A stretch of 64,000 nt of DNA from contig NZ_CP047202.1 of assembly GCF_030408715.1 (NCBI RefSeq), positions 2,213,907 through 2,277,906 on the forward strand, written 5' to 3'. A program made the translations under genes and the position numbers. Positions 17,797 through 27,154 of the stretch are shown here, piece after piece. This DNA is from Corynebacterium confusum (GTDB taxonomy: Bacteria; Actinomycetota; Actinomycetes; Mycobacteriales; Mycobacteriaceae). Positions within the stretch are counted from its first letter, which is position 1. Each line of letters opens with the position of its first letter. The notes beneath the pieces were generated by a model, which worked only from the letters and a program-made list of their open reading frames with translations, had not been told where the DNA came from and ran no database searches.

Positions 17797-18483
17797 CTAC
17801 CAGCTTTGGGACAGATCCGCGTGCTGGCGGATCCAAGCGTGCATGGCGATGCCGGCCGCCACGCCCGCGTTGATGGACCGGGTGGAGCCGAACTGCGCGA
17901 TAGAACAGGTCATCACCGCCCCGTCCTGGGCGGACTGGCTCACGCCGGGGCCTTCCTGCCCGAACAGGAGCAGGCATTTCTCCGGCAGCTCAGCGGTCTC
18001 CAGCGGCACGCAACCCGGGGTGTTGTCGATAGCCACGACCGTGAGCCCTTCCTGCCCCGCCCACTCCAGCAGCTGCTCTACCGTGTCGTGGTGGGCCAAG
18101 TGCTGGTAGCGGTCCGTGACCATGGCGCCGCGGCGGTTCCAGCGGCGGCGGCCGACGATGTGGACCGTGTCCACCGCGAAGGCGTTGGCCGTGCGCACCA
18201 CGGTGCCGATATTCGAGTCGTTCTCGAAATTCTCGATGGCGATGTGCAAGCTGTGGCGCCGGCTATCGATGTCGGCGACGATCGCCTCGCGCCGCCAGTA
18301 GCGGTAGGCGTCCACCACGTTGCGGCGGTCGCCCTCGGCCAGCAGCTCCGAGTCGTAGCGCTCGGCCTCCGGGCCGGTGGGCCACTGCCCCTCCCACGGG
18401 CCGACCCCGTGCCGGCCCTCGTTCCATTCGGTGGGGCCGGGCTGTGGGTCGGCTTCGCTGCCGCGGGCGTCCGGCTTAGGCAA
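17797..18483 (-). CDS. TrmH/SpoU-family RNA 2'-O-methyltransferase
   Basis: A 228-residue SPOUT methyltransferase. Motif 1 (NDSNIGTVVRTANAF), motif 2 (LLLFGQEGPGVS) and motif 3 (GSTRSINAGVAAGIAM) are intact and form the knotted SAM site; the RNA target is unknown (tRNA Gm18-type or rRNA). I place the start at TTG 18483, which overlaps the end of pyrE by 8 bases and has a perfect GGAGG 9 bases upstream. The ATG at 18588 would overlap pyrE by over 100 bases with no ribosome site. Confidence 0.8.
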   Translation of the reverse strand: MPKPDARGSEADPQPGPTEWNEGRHGVGPWEGQWPTGPEAERYDSELLAEGDRRNVVDAYRYWRREAIVADIDSRRHSLHIAIENFENDSNIGTVVRTANAFAVDTVHIVGRRRWNRRGAMVTDRYQHLAHHDTVEQLLEWAGQEGLTVVAIDNTPGCVPLETAELPEKCLLLFGQEGPGVSQSAQDGAVMTCSIAQFGSTRSINAGVAAGIAMHAWIRQHADLSQSW

Positions 18484-19021
18484 GGTCGAGGTCCTCCAGG
18501 CCCAGCAGGAAGCGGTATTCCAGGCCCTCGGCCGCGATGGCCTTGTCCGCGCCGGTGGCGCGATCCACGACGGTGGCGATGCCGACAACCTCGGCCCCGG
18601 CCTCGCGCAGGGCGGCCACGGCGGTCAGCGGGGAGTTGCCCGTGGTGGTGGTGTCCTCGACCACCAGGACCTTTTTGCCCTGAACGTCGGCGCCCTCGAT
18701 GCGGCGCTGCATGCCGTGCTTCTTGGCCTCCTTGCGCACCACGAAGGCGTCGATCGGGCGCCCGTCCGCGTGCATGATGGAGGTGGCCACCGGGTCCGCG
18801 CCCAGGGTCAGGCCACCGACCGCGTCGAAGTCCCAGTCCGCGGTCAGCTCGCGCAGCAGCGTGCCGATCAGCCGGGAGGCCTCGTGCTGCAGAGTCGCCC
18901 GGCGCAGGTCGACGTAATAGTCCGCTTCCTTACCCGAGGACAGAGTCACCTTACCGTGCACCACGGCCAGCTGCTTGACCAGCTCGGCTAGTTGGCTCTT
19001 CTTCTGCTCGTCCAGCTTCAT
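18476..19021 (-). CDS. pyrE: Orotate phosphoribosyltransferase
   Basis: A 181-residue enzyme converting orotate + PRPP to OMP in pyrimidine synthesis. The PRPP loop VLVVEDTTTTGNSPLTAV is diagnostic, and VVRKEAKKHGMQRRIEG supplies the catalytic lysines. It precedes and overlaps the trmH-type gene in one transcript. Confidence 0.95.
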   Translation of the reverse strand: MKLDEQKKSQLAELVKQLAVVHGKVTLSSGKEADYYVDLRRATLQHEASRLIGTLLRELTADWDFDAVGGLTLGADPVATSIMHADGRPIDAFVVRKEAKKHGMQRRIEGADVQGKKVLVVEDTTTTGNSPLTAVAALREAGAEVVGIATVVDRATGADKAIAAEGLEYRFLLGLEDLDLA

Positions 19022-19146
19022 GAGGTTTAAAACTCCTTTACTTAGCCCGCGCGGGGGCGAAGTCTGCGTCCGCTGCTCGCGCTCCTGCGTTTTCGTCGTT
19101 TCTAGCTTAAGACACCCCGCGGATGAAAACCACGCCGAGGGCGACC

Positions 19147-20571
19147 TTAGGCGTTGCGGTCATCGCCGTCGCCCGCCGAACGGTCACTGCAATCGTTGTG
19201 GTCGTTGTGGTCGCTGCTATCGCTGACGGGGTGCTCCGGGATATCCCCGATGGGGCCCAGCTCGGCTTCGATCTCGTCGAAGATCGAGGAGCCGCGGCCC
19301 AGGTCGCGCGGCAGGCGGGCGACGGATTCGTCCGCCTGCGGGCGTTCCTGCCCATCGGCGATGGCGTCCACCTCGTCCGCGCCCAGCGCGCGGTGTTCCA
19401 TGGAGCCGTGGGCGGCGCCGGCCCGGCGGCTGGGCAGCACCATCGGCTCCTCCGGGCGCTGGACCGGCGGACGCGCCATGTCCTCGGCGGGGTTGGGAAC
19501 CGCGGTCGGGCCCGTCGGCGCGACCGGCTGCGGCGGCGGCACCACGCGCGTGGGATCCCCCTGTTCCGGGTGGTAGACCAGCCCGGCGGTCGGGCGCGGC
19601 GGTAGCACGCGGGCGACATCTGCCAGCACCGCCATCGGGGCGAGCATCTCATCCCACTCGGCGCTGCGGGCGGTCTTGTCGGTCTGCGCGAGTACCCATT
19701 CGTTTTCCATCCACACCGCGGTCACTGCCTCCGGCAGGTATTCCAGCCCGGTGGCCAGGCGGTCGTCGCTTATGCGCTCGACCACGCCCGGCTCCGTGGC
19801 GTAGACGCTAAAGCCGGCGATCTCGTTCGCGGCGACCAGGTCTTCCGAGGCTTCTTCTGCCAGCGGCAGGCCCGTGCGGCGGAAATCCACCACCACGTCG
19901 GAGCTCGCCCCGGTGCGCAGCGCCATCACGTTGACCCCGCCCAGGTCGAGCAGGAAAAGTTCGTGGCCAAAGACCGTGCCGTGGGCGATGTCCCGCGGGT
20001 GCGCACCCCCGGCCGCCGCGCCCCGCGTCCACTCGTCCGCCAGGTAGGAATCCTCCTTGGCGAAGTCGAAGCCGTGCTGGTTCGCCCAGGCTTTGCGCTC
20101 CCGGCGCAGCGCGCCCGGCAGGATCGGGCGCCCGATCTTCTTCTTCGGCACCGCCTTCGGGGCCGGCTCCGGCTCCGCCGCGCTGGCGGCTTCCGGGTCC
20201 TCCGGCTCCTCGGCTGGTTCCTCCGGTTCCGCGGCTTCCTCGACCCAGTCGTCGTCGGCAGCGTCGGCGTCTTCCGGCTCGGGGCTATCGACGTCGGCGG
20301 TCTCGGTGTCGTCGTCCTCTTCGTAGACGATGTCCGGCGCCGGCGAGGTATCCGGCTCCGTCACCTCGGACGGGACCTCAGCCTCACCCCCGGTCTCGGG
20401 CTCGGTATCGGCCGAGGGGGCATCGGCAGCGTCAAGGCTGTCTGCACGGCTGTCATCGTGCTCGGCAAGCGAGCGCTGCTGCGCGGCCTCCTGGGTCTGG
20501 GCGGCGCGCCACAGGAAGACTGCACCCGCAGCAGCCAGCAGGGCTAAGATCAAAAGCAAAATAGGTGTCAT
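19147..20571 (-). CDS. Membrane-anchored protein with acidic low-complexity linker
   Basis: A 474-residue protein. Residues 2-22 form one hydrophobic helix (LLLILALLAAAGAVFLW). Residues ~40-145 are very rich in Glu, Asp, Ala and Pro, followed by a basic PKKKIGRP turn and a ~200-residue globular domain (LRRERKAWANQHGFDFAKED onward). The tail is Pro-rich and ends in an Asp/His/Asn-rich stretch. No catalytic motif is recognised. Similar single-pass proteins lie between pyrE and the rhodanese gene in other corynebacteria. The globular domain probably lies in the cytosol or cell wall depending on insertion, which I cannot decide. Confidence 0.7.
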   Translation of the reverse strand: MTPILLLILALLAAAGAVFLWRAAQTQEAAQQRSLAEHDDSRADSLDAADAPSADTEPETGGEAEVPSEVTEPDTSPAPDIVYEEDDDTETADVDSPEPEDADAADDDWVEEAAEPEEPAEEPEDPEAASAAEPEPAPKAVPKKKIGRPILPGALRRERKAWANQHGFDFAKEDSYLADEWTRGAAAGGAHPRDIAHGTVFGHELFLLDLGGVNVMALRTGASSDVVVDFRRTGLPLAEEASEDLVAANEIAGFSVYATEPGVVERISDDRLATGLEYLPEAVTAVWMENEWVLAQTDKTARSAEWDEMLAPMAVLADVARVLPPRPTAGLVYHPEQGDPTRVVPPPQPVAPTGPTAVPNPAEDMARPPVQRPEEPMVLPSRRAGAAHGSMEHRALGADEVDAIADGQERPQADESVARLPRDLGRGSSIFDEIEAELGPIGDIPEHPVSDSSDHNDHNDCSDRSAGDGDDRNA

Positions 20572-20629
20572 TAGCGCCTTAGTTTACTGCCTCCCGCGGC
20601 GGCGCGCGGGCGGTGGGGGCCGAAGGGTT

Positions 20630-21484
20630 TTAGGCGCCGAGGGACTCGCGGTCGCCGCGCTCGACCGGGTTGGTCACGTCCGCCGACCACTGCGACCAGC
20701 CGCCGACGTAGTGGCGTGCGCCGGTCAGGCCCACCCAGTCCATGGTGGCCAGGGCCAGACCGGAGTGGTTACCGGAGCCGGAGTAGACGATGGCGTCCTT
20801 GACGTTGTCCTCGTTGATGCCGGCGTGGTGGAAGACCTCCCGGATCTCCTCCTGGGTCTTCCAGGTGCGGTCCGCGTGGTGCAGGTAGCGCTCCGGCACG
20901 TTGACCGCTCCTGGGATGTGCCCGGCCTTTAGGTCGAGGTTCTCGCGGCGGCCGGCAAAACGGTTGGGCTCGCGGGTATCAATCAAGATGCCGTCGTGCT
21001 CCTTGACCTCGTCGATGGTGGCGACCATGTCCGGGTTGGGCTCCACGGTGGTGTTGGTCTCCACGGAGATATTGCCCGGGCCGGTCAGGGTGGGCAGCTG
21101 CTCCCGGCGCCAGTGGGCCAGGCCGCCGTCGAGGACGCGCACGTCCTCGATGCCCGCCCAGCGCAGGATCCACCACGCGCGGCCAGAGAAGAGCCCGCGG
21201 CCCTCGTCGTAGACGACGACCGGGCGGTCCTTGCGCAGACCCCAGGTCACGAACCATTCCTGCAGCTTGTCCGGATCCGGCAGTGGGTTGCGGCCGTTGC
21301 GGGAGCCCGGCAGGCCCGCCATGGCGGAGGAGACGTCGCAGAGCTGGGCGGTCGGGATGTGGAGTGCGTGGAACTGGTTCCGGGCGCTGTTGCTACCCGA
21401 GCCCCACAGGCAGGCCAGAACGGTGAGGCGATCGCCGGCGTAGATGGCATCGTAAAGCTCGCGGGGGGAGACCAAAATACTCAT
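20630..21484 (-). CDS. sseA: SseA-type sulfurtransferase (two rhodanese domains), catalytic Cys replaced by Ser
   Basis: A 284-residue protein starting at ATG 21484, chosen because TAGAGT lies 7 bases before it; the open frame extends further without support. Two rhodanese domains are visible, with VVVYDEGRGLFSGRAWWILR in the first and ILIDTREPNRFAGRRE plus AGHIPGAVNVP in the second. The active-site loop that normally starts with the persulfide cysteine reads YSGSGNHSGLAL, and the C-terminal domain has no cysteine at all. It is therefore unlikely to be a standard thiosulfate:cyanide sulfurtransferase. Confidence 0.85.
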   Translation of the reverse strand: MSILVSPRELYDAIYAGDRLTVLACLWGSGSNSARNQFHALHIPTAQLCDVSSAMAGLPGSRNGRNPLPDPDKLQEWFVTWGLRKDRPVVVYDEGRGLFSGRAWWILRWAGIEDVRVLDGGLAHWRREQLPTLTGPGNISVETNTTVEPNPDMVATIDEVKEHDGILIDTREPNRFAGRRENLDLKAGHIPGAVNVPERYLHHADRTWKTQEEIREVFHHAGINEDNVKDAIVYSGSGNHSGLALATMDWVGLTGARHYVGGWSQWSADVTNPVERGDRESLGA

Positions 21485-21491
21485 ATTTCCC

Positions 21492-21497
21492 ACTCTA
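21492..21497 (-). promoter_or_regulatory. -10 element of the leaderless sseA transcript
   Basis: On the minus strand TAGAGT is followed by 7 bases and then the ATG at 21484. Confidence 0.5.
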
Positions 21498-21557
21498 GAG
21501 CCAAAGCGCCTTGGCCGCCTGCCGGGGCGCGTCCCACTGGCCGCGCGCAGGCGAAAG

Positions 21558-21597
21558 GCCCCGGCCACCCCGCCTTGCGAAGTGGGGCGACCGGGGC
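21558..21597 (-). terminator. Terminator after clpB
   Basis: GCCCCGG at one end pairs with CCGGGGC at the other, and an inner CCCC/GGGG stem extends it. It sits just downstream of the clpB stop and before the separately promoted sseA. Confidence 0.65.
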
Positions 21598-21612
21598 GTT
21601 AACGCTTAGGCC

Positions 21613-24189
21613 TTAGTCCGCCGGCCGCTCAGTGGACTGCAGGTCCAGGGACTCGCCGTCGGCGGCCACGGTGACCTGCACGGTGTCTCCGTCGCGGATC
21701 TCGCCGGCCAACAGCTTGCGGGCCAGCTTGTCGCCGATGGCCTGCTGAATGAGCCGGCGCAGCGGGCGGGCACCGTAGTCTGGGTCGTAGCCACGCTCGC
21801 CCAGCCAGGTCTTGGCCTCGTCCACCACGTTGAGCGTCAGGCGCTTGGCAGCTAGGCGCTCGGCCAGGTTGGCCAGCTGAATGTCTACGATGCCGCGCAG
21901 CAGCTCCGTCGACAGAGCCTCGAACATAACCACGTCATCCAGGCGGTTGATGAACTCCGGCTTGAAGGCCTTCTTTACCGCCGCCATGGTCTCCTCCTGG
22001 GTGCCGCCGGCGCCCAGGTTGGAGGTCAGAATGATGACCGTGTTGCGGAAGTCCACCGTGCGGCCCTGGCCGTCGGTCAGGCGGCCTTCGTCCAGCACCT
22101 GCAGCAGGACGTCGAAGACGTCCGAGTGGGCCTTTTCCACCTCGTCGAAGAGCACCAGCGTGTACGGGCGGCGGCGGACCGCTTCCGTGAGCTGGCCGCC
22201 GGCCTCGTGGCCGACGTATCCCGGAGGGGCACCGACCAGGCGGGAGACGGAGTGCTTCTCCCCGTACTCCGACATGTCGATGCGCACCATCGCCGAGGCG
22301 TCATCAAACAGGAAGTCCGCCAGGGCCTTGGCCAGCTCGGTCTTACCGACGCCGGTCGGGCCCAGGAAGAGGAAGGAGCCGGTCGGGCGGTTCGGGTCCG
22401 CGACCCCGGCGCGCGAGCGGCGCACCGCGTCCGAAACGGCCTTGACGGCCTCGGACTGGCCCACCACGCGGCGGCCCAGGATCTCTTCCATGTTCAGCAG
22501 CTTCTCGGTCTCGCCCTCGAGCATCTTGCCAGCCGGGATACCGGTCCACGCGGAGACGACCTCCGCGATGACGTCCGGGCTGACCTCCTCGGTCAGCATG
22601 GAGTTGGTCTCCGACTGGGCGTGGGCGCGGGACTCGGCGTCGGCCAGCTGCTTCTCCAGCTCCGGGATGCGCCCGTAGCGCAGCTCCGAGACCAGCTCGT
22701 AGTCGCCGTCGCGCTCGGCGATCTCCGCCTTGCGCTTAAGCTCCTCGAGCTCCTCCTTGGCCTCCTGGACCTCGTCGATAGCCTTCTTCTCGTTAGCCCA
22801 GCGGGCCTTGAGTTCGCCCAGCTTCTCCCGCTCGTCCGCCAACTCCTGCTGGAGCTTGGCCAGGCGGTCCTGGCTAGCGGCGTCGGATTCCTTCTTCAGC
22901 GCCAACTCTTCGATCTCCAGCCGGCGGACGACGCGCTCGAGCTCGTCGATCTCCTGCGGGGAGGAGTCGATTTCCATCCGCAGGCGGGAGCCGGCCTCAT
23001 CGACCAGGTCGATGGCCTTGTCCGGTAGGAAGCGGTTGGTGATATAGCGGTTCGACAGCTCCGCCGCCGAGACCAGCGCCGAGTCCTGGATGCGCACGCC
23101 GTGGTGCACCTCGTAGCGCTCCTTCAAGCCACGCAGGATGCCGATGGTGTCCTCCACCGAGGGCTCGCCCACGTAGACCTGCTGGAAGCGGCGCTCCAGG
23201 GCCGCGTCCTTCTCGATGTACTTGCGGTACTCGTCCAGGGTGGTCGCGCCCACTAGGCGCAGCTCGCCGCGGGCCAGCATGGGCTTAATCATGTTGCCCG
23301 CGTCCATCGAGCCCTCGCCCGTCGCGCCGGCGCCGACCAGGGTGTGCAGCTCATCGATGAAGGTGATGATCTGACCCTCCGAGGCCTTGATCTCATCGAG
23401 CACCGCCTTCAGGCGCTCCTCGAACTCGCCGCGGTACTTCGCGCCAGCGACCATCGAGCCAAGGTCCAAACTAATGAGGGTCTTGCCCTTTAGCGACTCC
23501 GGCACGTCGCCGGCCACGATGCGGCGGGCCAGGCCCTCCACAATCGAGGTCTTACCGACGCCGGGCTCACCGATGAGCACCGGGTTGTTCTTGGTTCGGC
23601 GCGAGAGCACCTGCACCACGCGGCGGATTTCCTGATCGCGGCCGATAACCGGGTCGATCTTGCCTTCCCGGGCCCGGGCGGTCAGGTCGGTGGAGTACTT
23701 CTCCAGGGCCTGGAACTGGTCCTCCGGGTTTTCCGTGTTGACCTTGGCAGCCCCGCGCACCGACGGGAACGCGCCCTTAATGGCGTCGTAAGTAGCGCCG
23801 CGGCTGGTCAAAAGATCCGCCGCGTCCGTCTTCGAACCGGCGATGGCTGCCAACAGCACCTCGGTCGAAACGTAGTCATCCCCTAATTCGCCCGCCAACT
23901 CCTGGGCCCGGGTCAGCACGTTGAGCGCGTCCCGGTTGAAGTTCGGGTTGGCCATATTCGACCCCTCGGCCTTCGGGTAACCGTCGACCAGGCCGCGGGC
24001 CTCCTGCAGCACGGTCTGCGGGTCCACGCCGGTGGCCTTCAGCACCGGGGCGGCGATGCCGTCCTGCTGGTCCAGGATGGCCGCCAGCAGGTGGGCCGGG
24101 CGGATATCCGGGTTCCCACCCGCGGAGGCGGTCTGCAGCGCCTGCTGCAGGGCCTCCTGAGTTTTCGTAGTTGGGTTGAATGAGTTCAT
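21613..24189 (-). CDS. clpB: ATP-dependent disaggregase ClpB
   Basis: An 858-residue Hsp100 chaperone that resolubilises protein aggregates with DnaK/DnaJ/GrpE. The N-domain (1-145) is followed by NBD1 with Walker [14 protein letters not shown], a coiled-coil middle domain (about 400-530, rich in E/K/L), and NBD2 with [12 protein letters not shown] and the Walker [12 protein letters not shown]. Its promoter region carries a SigH-type promoter overlapped by a HAIR operator, so it is expected to be heat-induced and repressed by HspR, encoded at 34684-35094. Confidence 0.97.
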   Translation of the reverse strand: MNSFNPTTKTQEALQQALQTASAGGNPDIRPAHLLAAILDQQDGIAAPVLKATGVDPQTVLQEARGLVDGYPKAEGSNMANPNFNRDALNVLTRAQELAGELGDDYVSTEVLLAAIAGSKTDAADLLTSRGATYDAIKGAFPSVRGAAKVNTENPEDQFQALEKYSTDLTARAREGKIDPVIGRDQEIRRVVQVLSRRTKNNPVLIGEPGVGKTSIVEGLARRIVAGDVPESLKGKTLISLDLGSMVAGAKYRGEFEERLKAVLDEIKASEGQIITFIDELHTLVGAGATGEGSMDAGNMIKPMLARGELRLVGATTLDEYRKYIEKDAALERRFQQVYVGEPSVEDTIGILRGLKERYEVHHGVRIQDSALVSAAELSNRYITNRFLPDKAIDLVDEAGSRLRMEIDSSPQEIDELERVVRRLEIEELALKKESDAASQDRLAKLQQELADEREKLGELKARWANEKKAIDEVQEAKEELEELKRKAEIAERDGDYELVSELRYGRIPELEKQLADAESRAHAQSETNSMLTEEVSPDVIAEVVSAWTGIPAGKMLEGETEKLLNMEEILGRRVVGQSEAVKAVSDAVRRSRAGVADPNRPTGSFLFLGPTGVGKTELAKALADFLFDDASAMVRIDMSEYGEKHSVSRLVGAPPGYVGHEAGGQLTEAVRRRPYTLVLFDEVEKAHSDVFDVLLQVLDEGRLTDGQGRTVDFRNTVIILTSNLGAGGTQEETMAAVKKAFKPEFINRLDDVVMFEALSTELLRGIVDIQLANLAERLAAKRLTLNVVDEAKTWLGERGYDPDYGARPLRRLIQQAIGDKLARKLLAGEIRDGDTVQVTVAADGESLDLQSTERPAD

Positions 24190-24260
24190 AATCTGCTTTC
24201 TCCTTTAAGTAAATCTCCCTACCTCGGGGCGATGATCCCACTGTAGAGGCTTCACTAGAT

Positions 24261-24288
24261 GTAACGCAGACAAACTTGAGTATATTCC
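24261..24288 (-). promoter_or_regulatory. SigH-type heat-shock promoter of clpB
   Basis: On the minus strand GGAATA (-35, complement of 24283-24288) and GTTA (-10, complement of 24262-24265) are separated by 17 bases. This matches the actinobacterial SigH consensus GGAAT-N16-18-GTT. Confidence 0.7.
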
Positions 24289-24295
24289 ACTCAAC
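24275..24295. promoter_or_regulatory. HAIR operator (HspR-binding inverted repeat) upstream of clpB
   Basis: CTTGAGT-N7-ACTCAAC matches the HspR-associated inverted repeat CTTGAGT-N7-ACTCAAG in 13 of 14 arm positions. It covers the -35 of the SigH-type promoter, so HspR binding should block it. Confidence 0.85.
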
Positions 24296-24306
24296 TTTCG
24301 AAAATC

Positions 24307-24749
24307 TTATTTTTCTTGGTTTTGGGACGCCCCCTCGGCTGCGTGGCCGGTTCGGTGTCTACCCTCGTGCTCGCCCTCGCGCCAGCCGACAGCCTCACCG
24401 AGCTGCTCGGTCAGGTAGTCCGGCGCGATAACCACCACCGTCAGCCCCGTCGAGGCATTGTCCAACCGCGCCGTCGACGTGCGACGGGCTAGCCTTCCTA
24501 CCGGGCCCCGACCACCTGCGCGGCCACCGGGTCGCCGTCCGCGGTCATCGGCATATCCGTGACGTAGACGAACCGGTCCCAGCCGTAGCGGGCCCGAATA
24601 GCCTCCGCCGAGGACGATAGCGCGATGTTGCCGGCGCCATCCGTGGGCACGGACTCCACCACCACGTCCGAATCACTTAGTTCTTGATTGACCACTCGGA
24701 CGGGCAGGCCGTTATCGACCAGCACTCCCCACTTGGACACACGCGTCAC
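24307..24749 (-). pseudogene. Remnant of a corynebacterial membrane-protein gene
   Basis: The 83-residue frame 24749-24498 (RVSKWGVLVDNGLPVRVVNQ... RYGWDRFVYVTDMPM) looks like only the soluble N-terminus of a larger actinobacterial membrane protein that carries a W-(X)n-VYVTDLP motif. After its stop, another frame continues without a start (ARLDNASTGLTVVVIAPDYL) to TAA at 24307-24309 and resembles a C-terminal piece. No membrane helices remain. I read this as an internal deletion plus frameshift. The family assignment is from memory; a genuine short gene at 24498-24749 is the alternative. Confidence 0.4.
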
Positions 24750-24813
24750 GCACCTTTTCTCTTCACATATTCGGGGAAGCTTATTCTACGCGCGGGGTCT
24801 GGCTCGGATCGGC

Positions 24814-24854
24814 AAAGCCGCCGCGACCCCTTTTTCGGACTTGGGTGCGGCGGC
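24814..24854 (-). terminator. Terminator after gltS
   Basis: On the minus strand GCCGCCGCACCC pairs with GGGTCGCGGCGGC (complement of 24817-24829), followed by TTT. It lies 17 bp beyond the gltS stop. Confidence 0.65.
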
Positions 24855-24870
24855 TGGCGGCGCCGGGGCT

Positions 24871-26241
24871 TTAGGACTTCTGGCCGACGTGGCCGATGCC
24901 TTCCTTGAAGATGGTGCCGCGCGGCGGCATCCAGCCGGCGAAGCGGAAGGTGAGGTAGATGCCGACGGCAATCGCCAGCGAAATCCAGCCCAGCCCGGCG
25001 GTGAAGCCGTAAATCACGGCGATCGGGGCGACGACGGTCATGCTGATCTCGAAGGGGCCGAAGCCAACGTAGGCCATGCCGTATTCCGACAGGGCGCCGG
25101 ACTCCAGCTTCGGGTCGACGATCTTGAGGATGGCGATACCGGTGGCGACGGTGGCCGTAGCCCAGCCCCAGCCGAAGATGCCGCGCTCAATCCAGCGCTC
25201 GCCGAAGAACTCGGCCGGGAACCACAGCAGGAAGAAGGTGCAGTAGATGGTACCCAGCACGAACAGGATCAGCAGCGGGACCCAGTAGCTAGCGATAGCG
25301 GCCGGCACGATGGCGGCGATACCGAAAGCGATCAGGTAGTCGGTGGCGGCGCCGGAGACCGTGGAGACGGCCTCGCGGTCCAAGTAGTCGTTAGCGCCGA
25401 TGGCGTTCATGATGGCGCGGATGATAAGGCCCACGACCATGGACATGGCGAACAGCGGGATGGAAACGTTCTCCCAGACCGAGGAGATAGCCGAGTTGAT
25501 GAGGTAGGCAATCATGACGGTCAGAACGATGAAGCCCAAGTGCAGGGTCAGCGGCTCAATCGCGGACGGGTTGGTGGTCGCGCGCCCCAGGGACGGGCGT
25601 TCCTCCACGTTGCGGATGTAGCCGCGGCGCAGCTCCTCCGGCAGCTCCTTCGGGACGTGGGAGACCTTGCCGCGGCGAATGCCCCAGTTGCCGGCGACGA
25701 CGCCGCCGGTGATGGCGGCCAGCGTACCGACGGTCGCCGCGGTGAAGCCCAGCGACGACGCGGCCTCCGCGCCGACGCCCTCCAACGCGCCGCCGACCGC
25801 CGCGGCGGTACCGAAGCCGCCGGTGAAGCCGACCGGCAGCATCATGCCGAACCAGTTCGGGGTATCGAAGACCGGCATGAACAGGAAGACGCCCAGCAGG
25901 ATGAACAGGCCCCACTGGCCCGTGAACATCATGGTGGAAAAGCCCCACATGTTGCGCGCGCCCTTGCGCATGGAACCGCCGACCTCCATGGAATACGCCA
26001 TGGAGGCGAACACGACCGCAATCAGCAGGGAGGTGTAATCACCCAGCGCGTCGGAGAAATTGATCCAGCCCAGCACTTCGGGGCCCACCAGCAGGCCCAG
26101 CAGGCCGGCCGTGATCGGGGCGGGCAGGAGCAGGTCCTGGAAAATGAACTTGACCTTGTGACGCAGGACGTTGCCGATCACCATGAGCAACGAAATCCAG
26201 CCCACGTCCAACATCAGGGAATAAGCAGAAAACTCTTCCAC
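24871..26241 (-). CDS. gltS: GltS-family sodium:glutamate symporter-like permease
   Basis: A 456-residue membrane protein with about 12 hydrophobic segments. Two Gly-rich re-entrant loops, GFTGGFGTAAAVGGALE at about residue 135 and GWGWATATVATGIAI at about 370, are the repeated signature of the ESS/GltS family. These carriers import L-glutamate with Na+. The family is clear; substrate specificity is inferred. Confidence 0.82.
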   Translation of the reverse strand: MEEFSAYSLMLDVGWISLLMVIGNVLRHKVKFIFQDLLLPAPITAGLLGLLVGPEVLGWINFSDALGDYTSLLIAVVFASMAYSMEVGGSMRKGARNMWGFSTMMFTGQWGLFILLGVFLFMPVFDTPNWFGMMLPVGFTGGFGTAAAVGGALEGVGAEAASSLGFTAATVGTLAAITGGVVAGNWGIRRGKVSHVPKELPEELRRGYIRNVEERPSLGRATTNPSAIEPLTLHLGFIVLTVMIAYLINSAISSVWENVSIPLFAMSMVVGLIIRAIMNAIGANDYLDREAVSTVSGAATDYLIAFGIAAIVPAAIASYWVPLLILFVLGTIYCTFFLLWFPAEFFGERWIERGIFGWGWATATVATGIAILKIVDPKLESGALSEYGMAYVGFGPFEISMTVVAPIAVIYGFTAGLGWISLAIAVGIYLTFRFAGWMPPRGTIFKEGIGHVGQKS

Positions 26242-26507
26242 CGGCTATCCTTTCACCTTCATCGTGAATTGCCGCCGCCCACCGCGGGCCGCGGCCGCTC
26301 CCCGCGGGGCGCCGGCCTGTGAATTCGCCGTGGAACCGCTGTCACCGCGGCACGCCAAATTCGAAAAAGCTGACTTTTGGGGGAGGACTGACTGTGAACA
26401 CATTACTTGCTTACGGGTGATATACAACATACCGGGGTGTTTTATTAGGGCCCCATTACCCCCGAATAAAAAGGGTCAATCCTCGGCAAACCATTAGACT
26501 AGCTGGT

Positions 26508-27031
26508 ATGCGCTCAGCCGAAGTTGTGGTCATCGGCGCCGGTCAGGCCGGGCTCGCGCCCGCACCCACGCCGGCAAGCGCCCCGCCTCAGTCGTGTCCA
26601 CCACGGGGATTCCGCCGTGGCAGGACTACTTGGACGCCGTCGACCGCGGCCTGCTGGTCTCCCGCGGCATGTTCAGCGCCATCGATGCCACCGGCGTCAC
26701 CTTCTCCACTCCCCGCCCGTTCGCGTCCCCGGAGGTTCACGACGCGGATGCCGAGACCCGCGCCAAGGCCTGGCGCCCCTTCCCCGCCGGCACCCACATC
26801 GAGGTCAACACGATCTTTTGGAACACCGGCTTCCGCCCACACCTGGGCCCCCTCGCGGGACTGCGGTTGCGCAGCCCGCACGGGGGAATCGAGATGCTCG
26901 ACGAGGTCACCCCGGCAGCCAACCCGCGCGCCCTGCTGGCCGGGTACGGCTCCACCGCCTCGACCGTGGGCGCCACCCGCGCCGGCCGGCTGGCCGCCAA
27001 ACGCGCGGCGGAGATTTTGGGTAGGTTTTAG
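26508..27031 (+). pseudogene. FAD-dependent monooxygenase/flavoprotein pseudogene
   Basis: The frame from ATG 26508 gives the N-terminal FAD motif EVVVIGAGQAGLA, then loses sense. A second frame from about 26590 to 27031 encodes the C-terminal part of a CzcO-type flavoprotein: FWNTGFRPHLGPLAGLRL, a GGIEM motif and LAGYGSTASTVGATRAGR. Together they account for under 180 residues of a ~350-residue enzyme, so the middle is deleted and a frameshift is present. A promoter with TAGACT 7 bases before the ATG is still intact. Confidence 0.75.
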
Positions 27032-27050
27032 GGCTGGTTTGGGCGGTAAT

Positions 27051-27117
27051 GCGAGTTCCGACCAACTTTTGGCCCGCCTGCCCGCTCCGGAGACGCAAAC
27101 TTGATCGGAACTCTCGC
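27051..27117. repeat. 67-bp hairpin element, copy 1
   Basis: The left arm (AGTTCCGACCAA, 27054-27065) and right arm (TTGATCGGAACT, 27101-27112) are inverted repeats with one mismatch, around a GC-rich centre. A second copy of the same length lies on the far side of the DUF559 gene at 28083-28149, with its centre apparently inverted relative to this copy. Confidence 0.75.
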
Positions 27118-27154
27118 GAGCGCGGGCCGGCCGCCCCGCGCCTACTAGCGCCGG

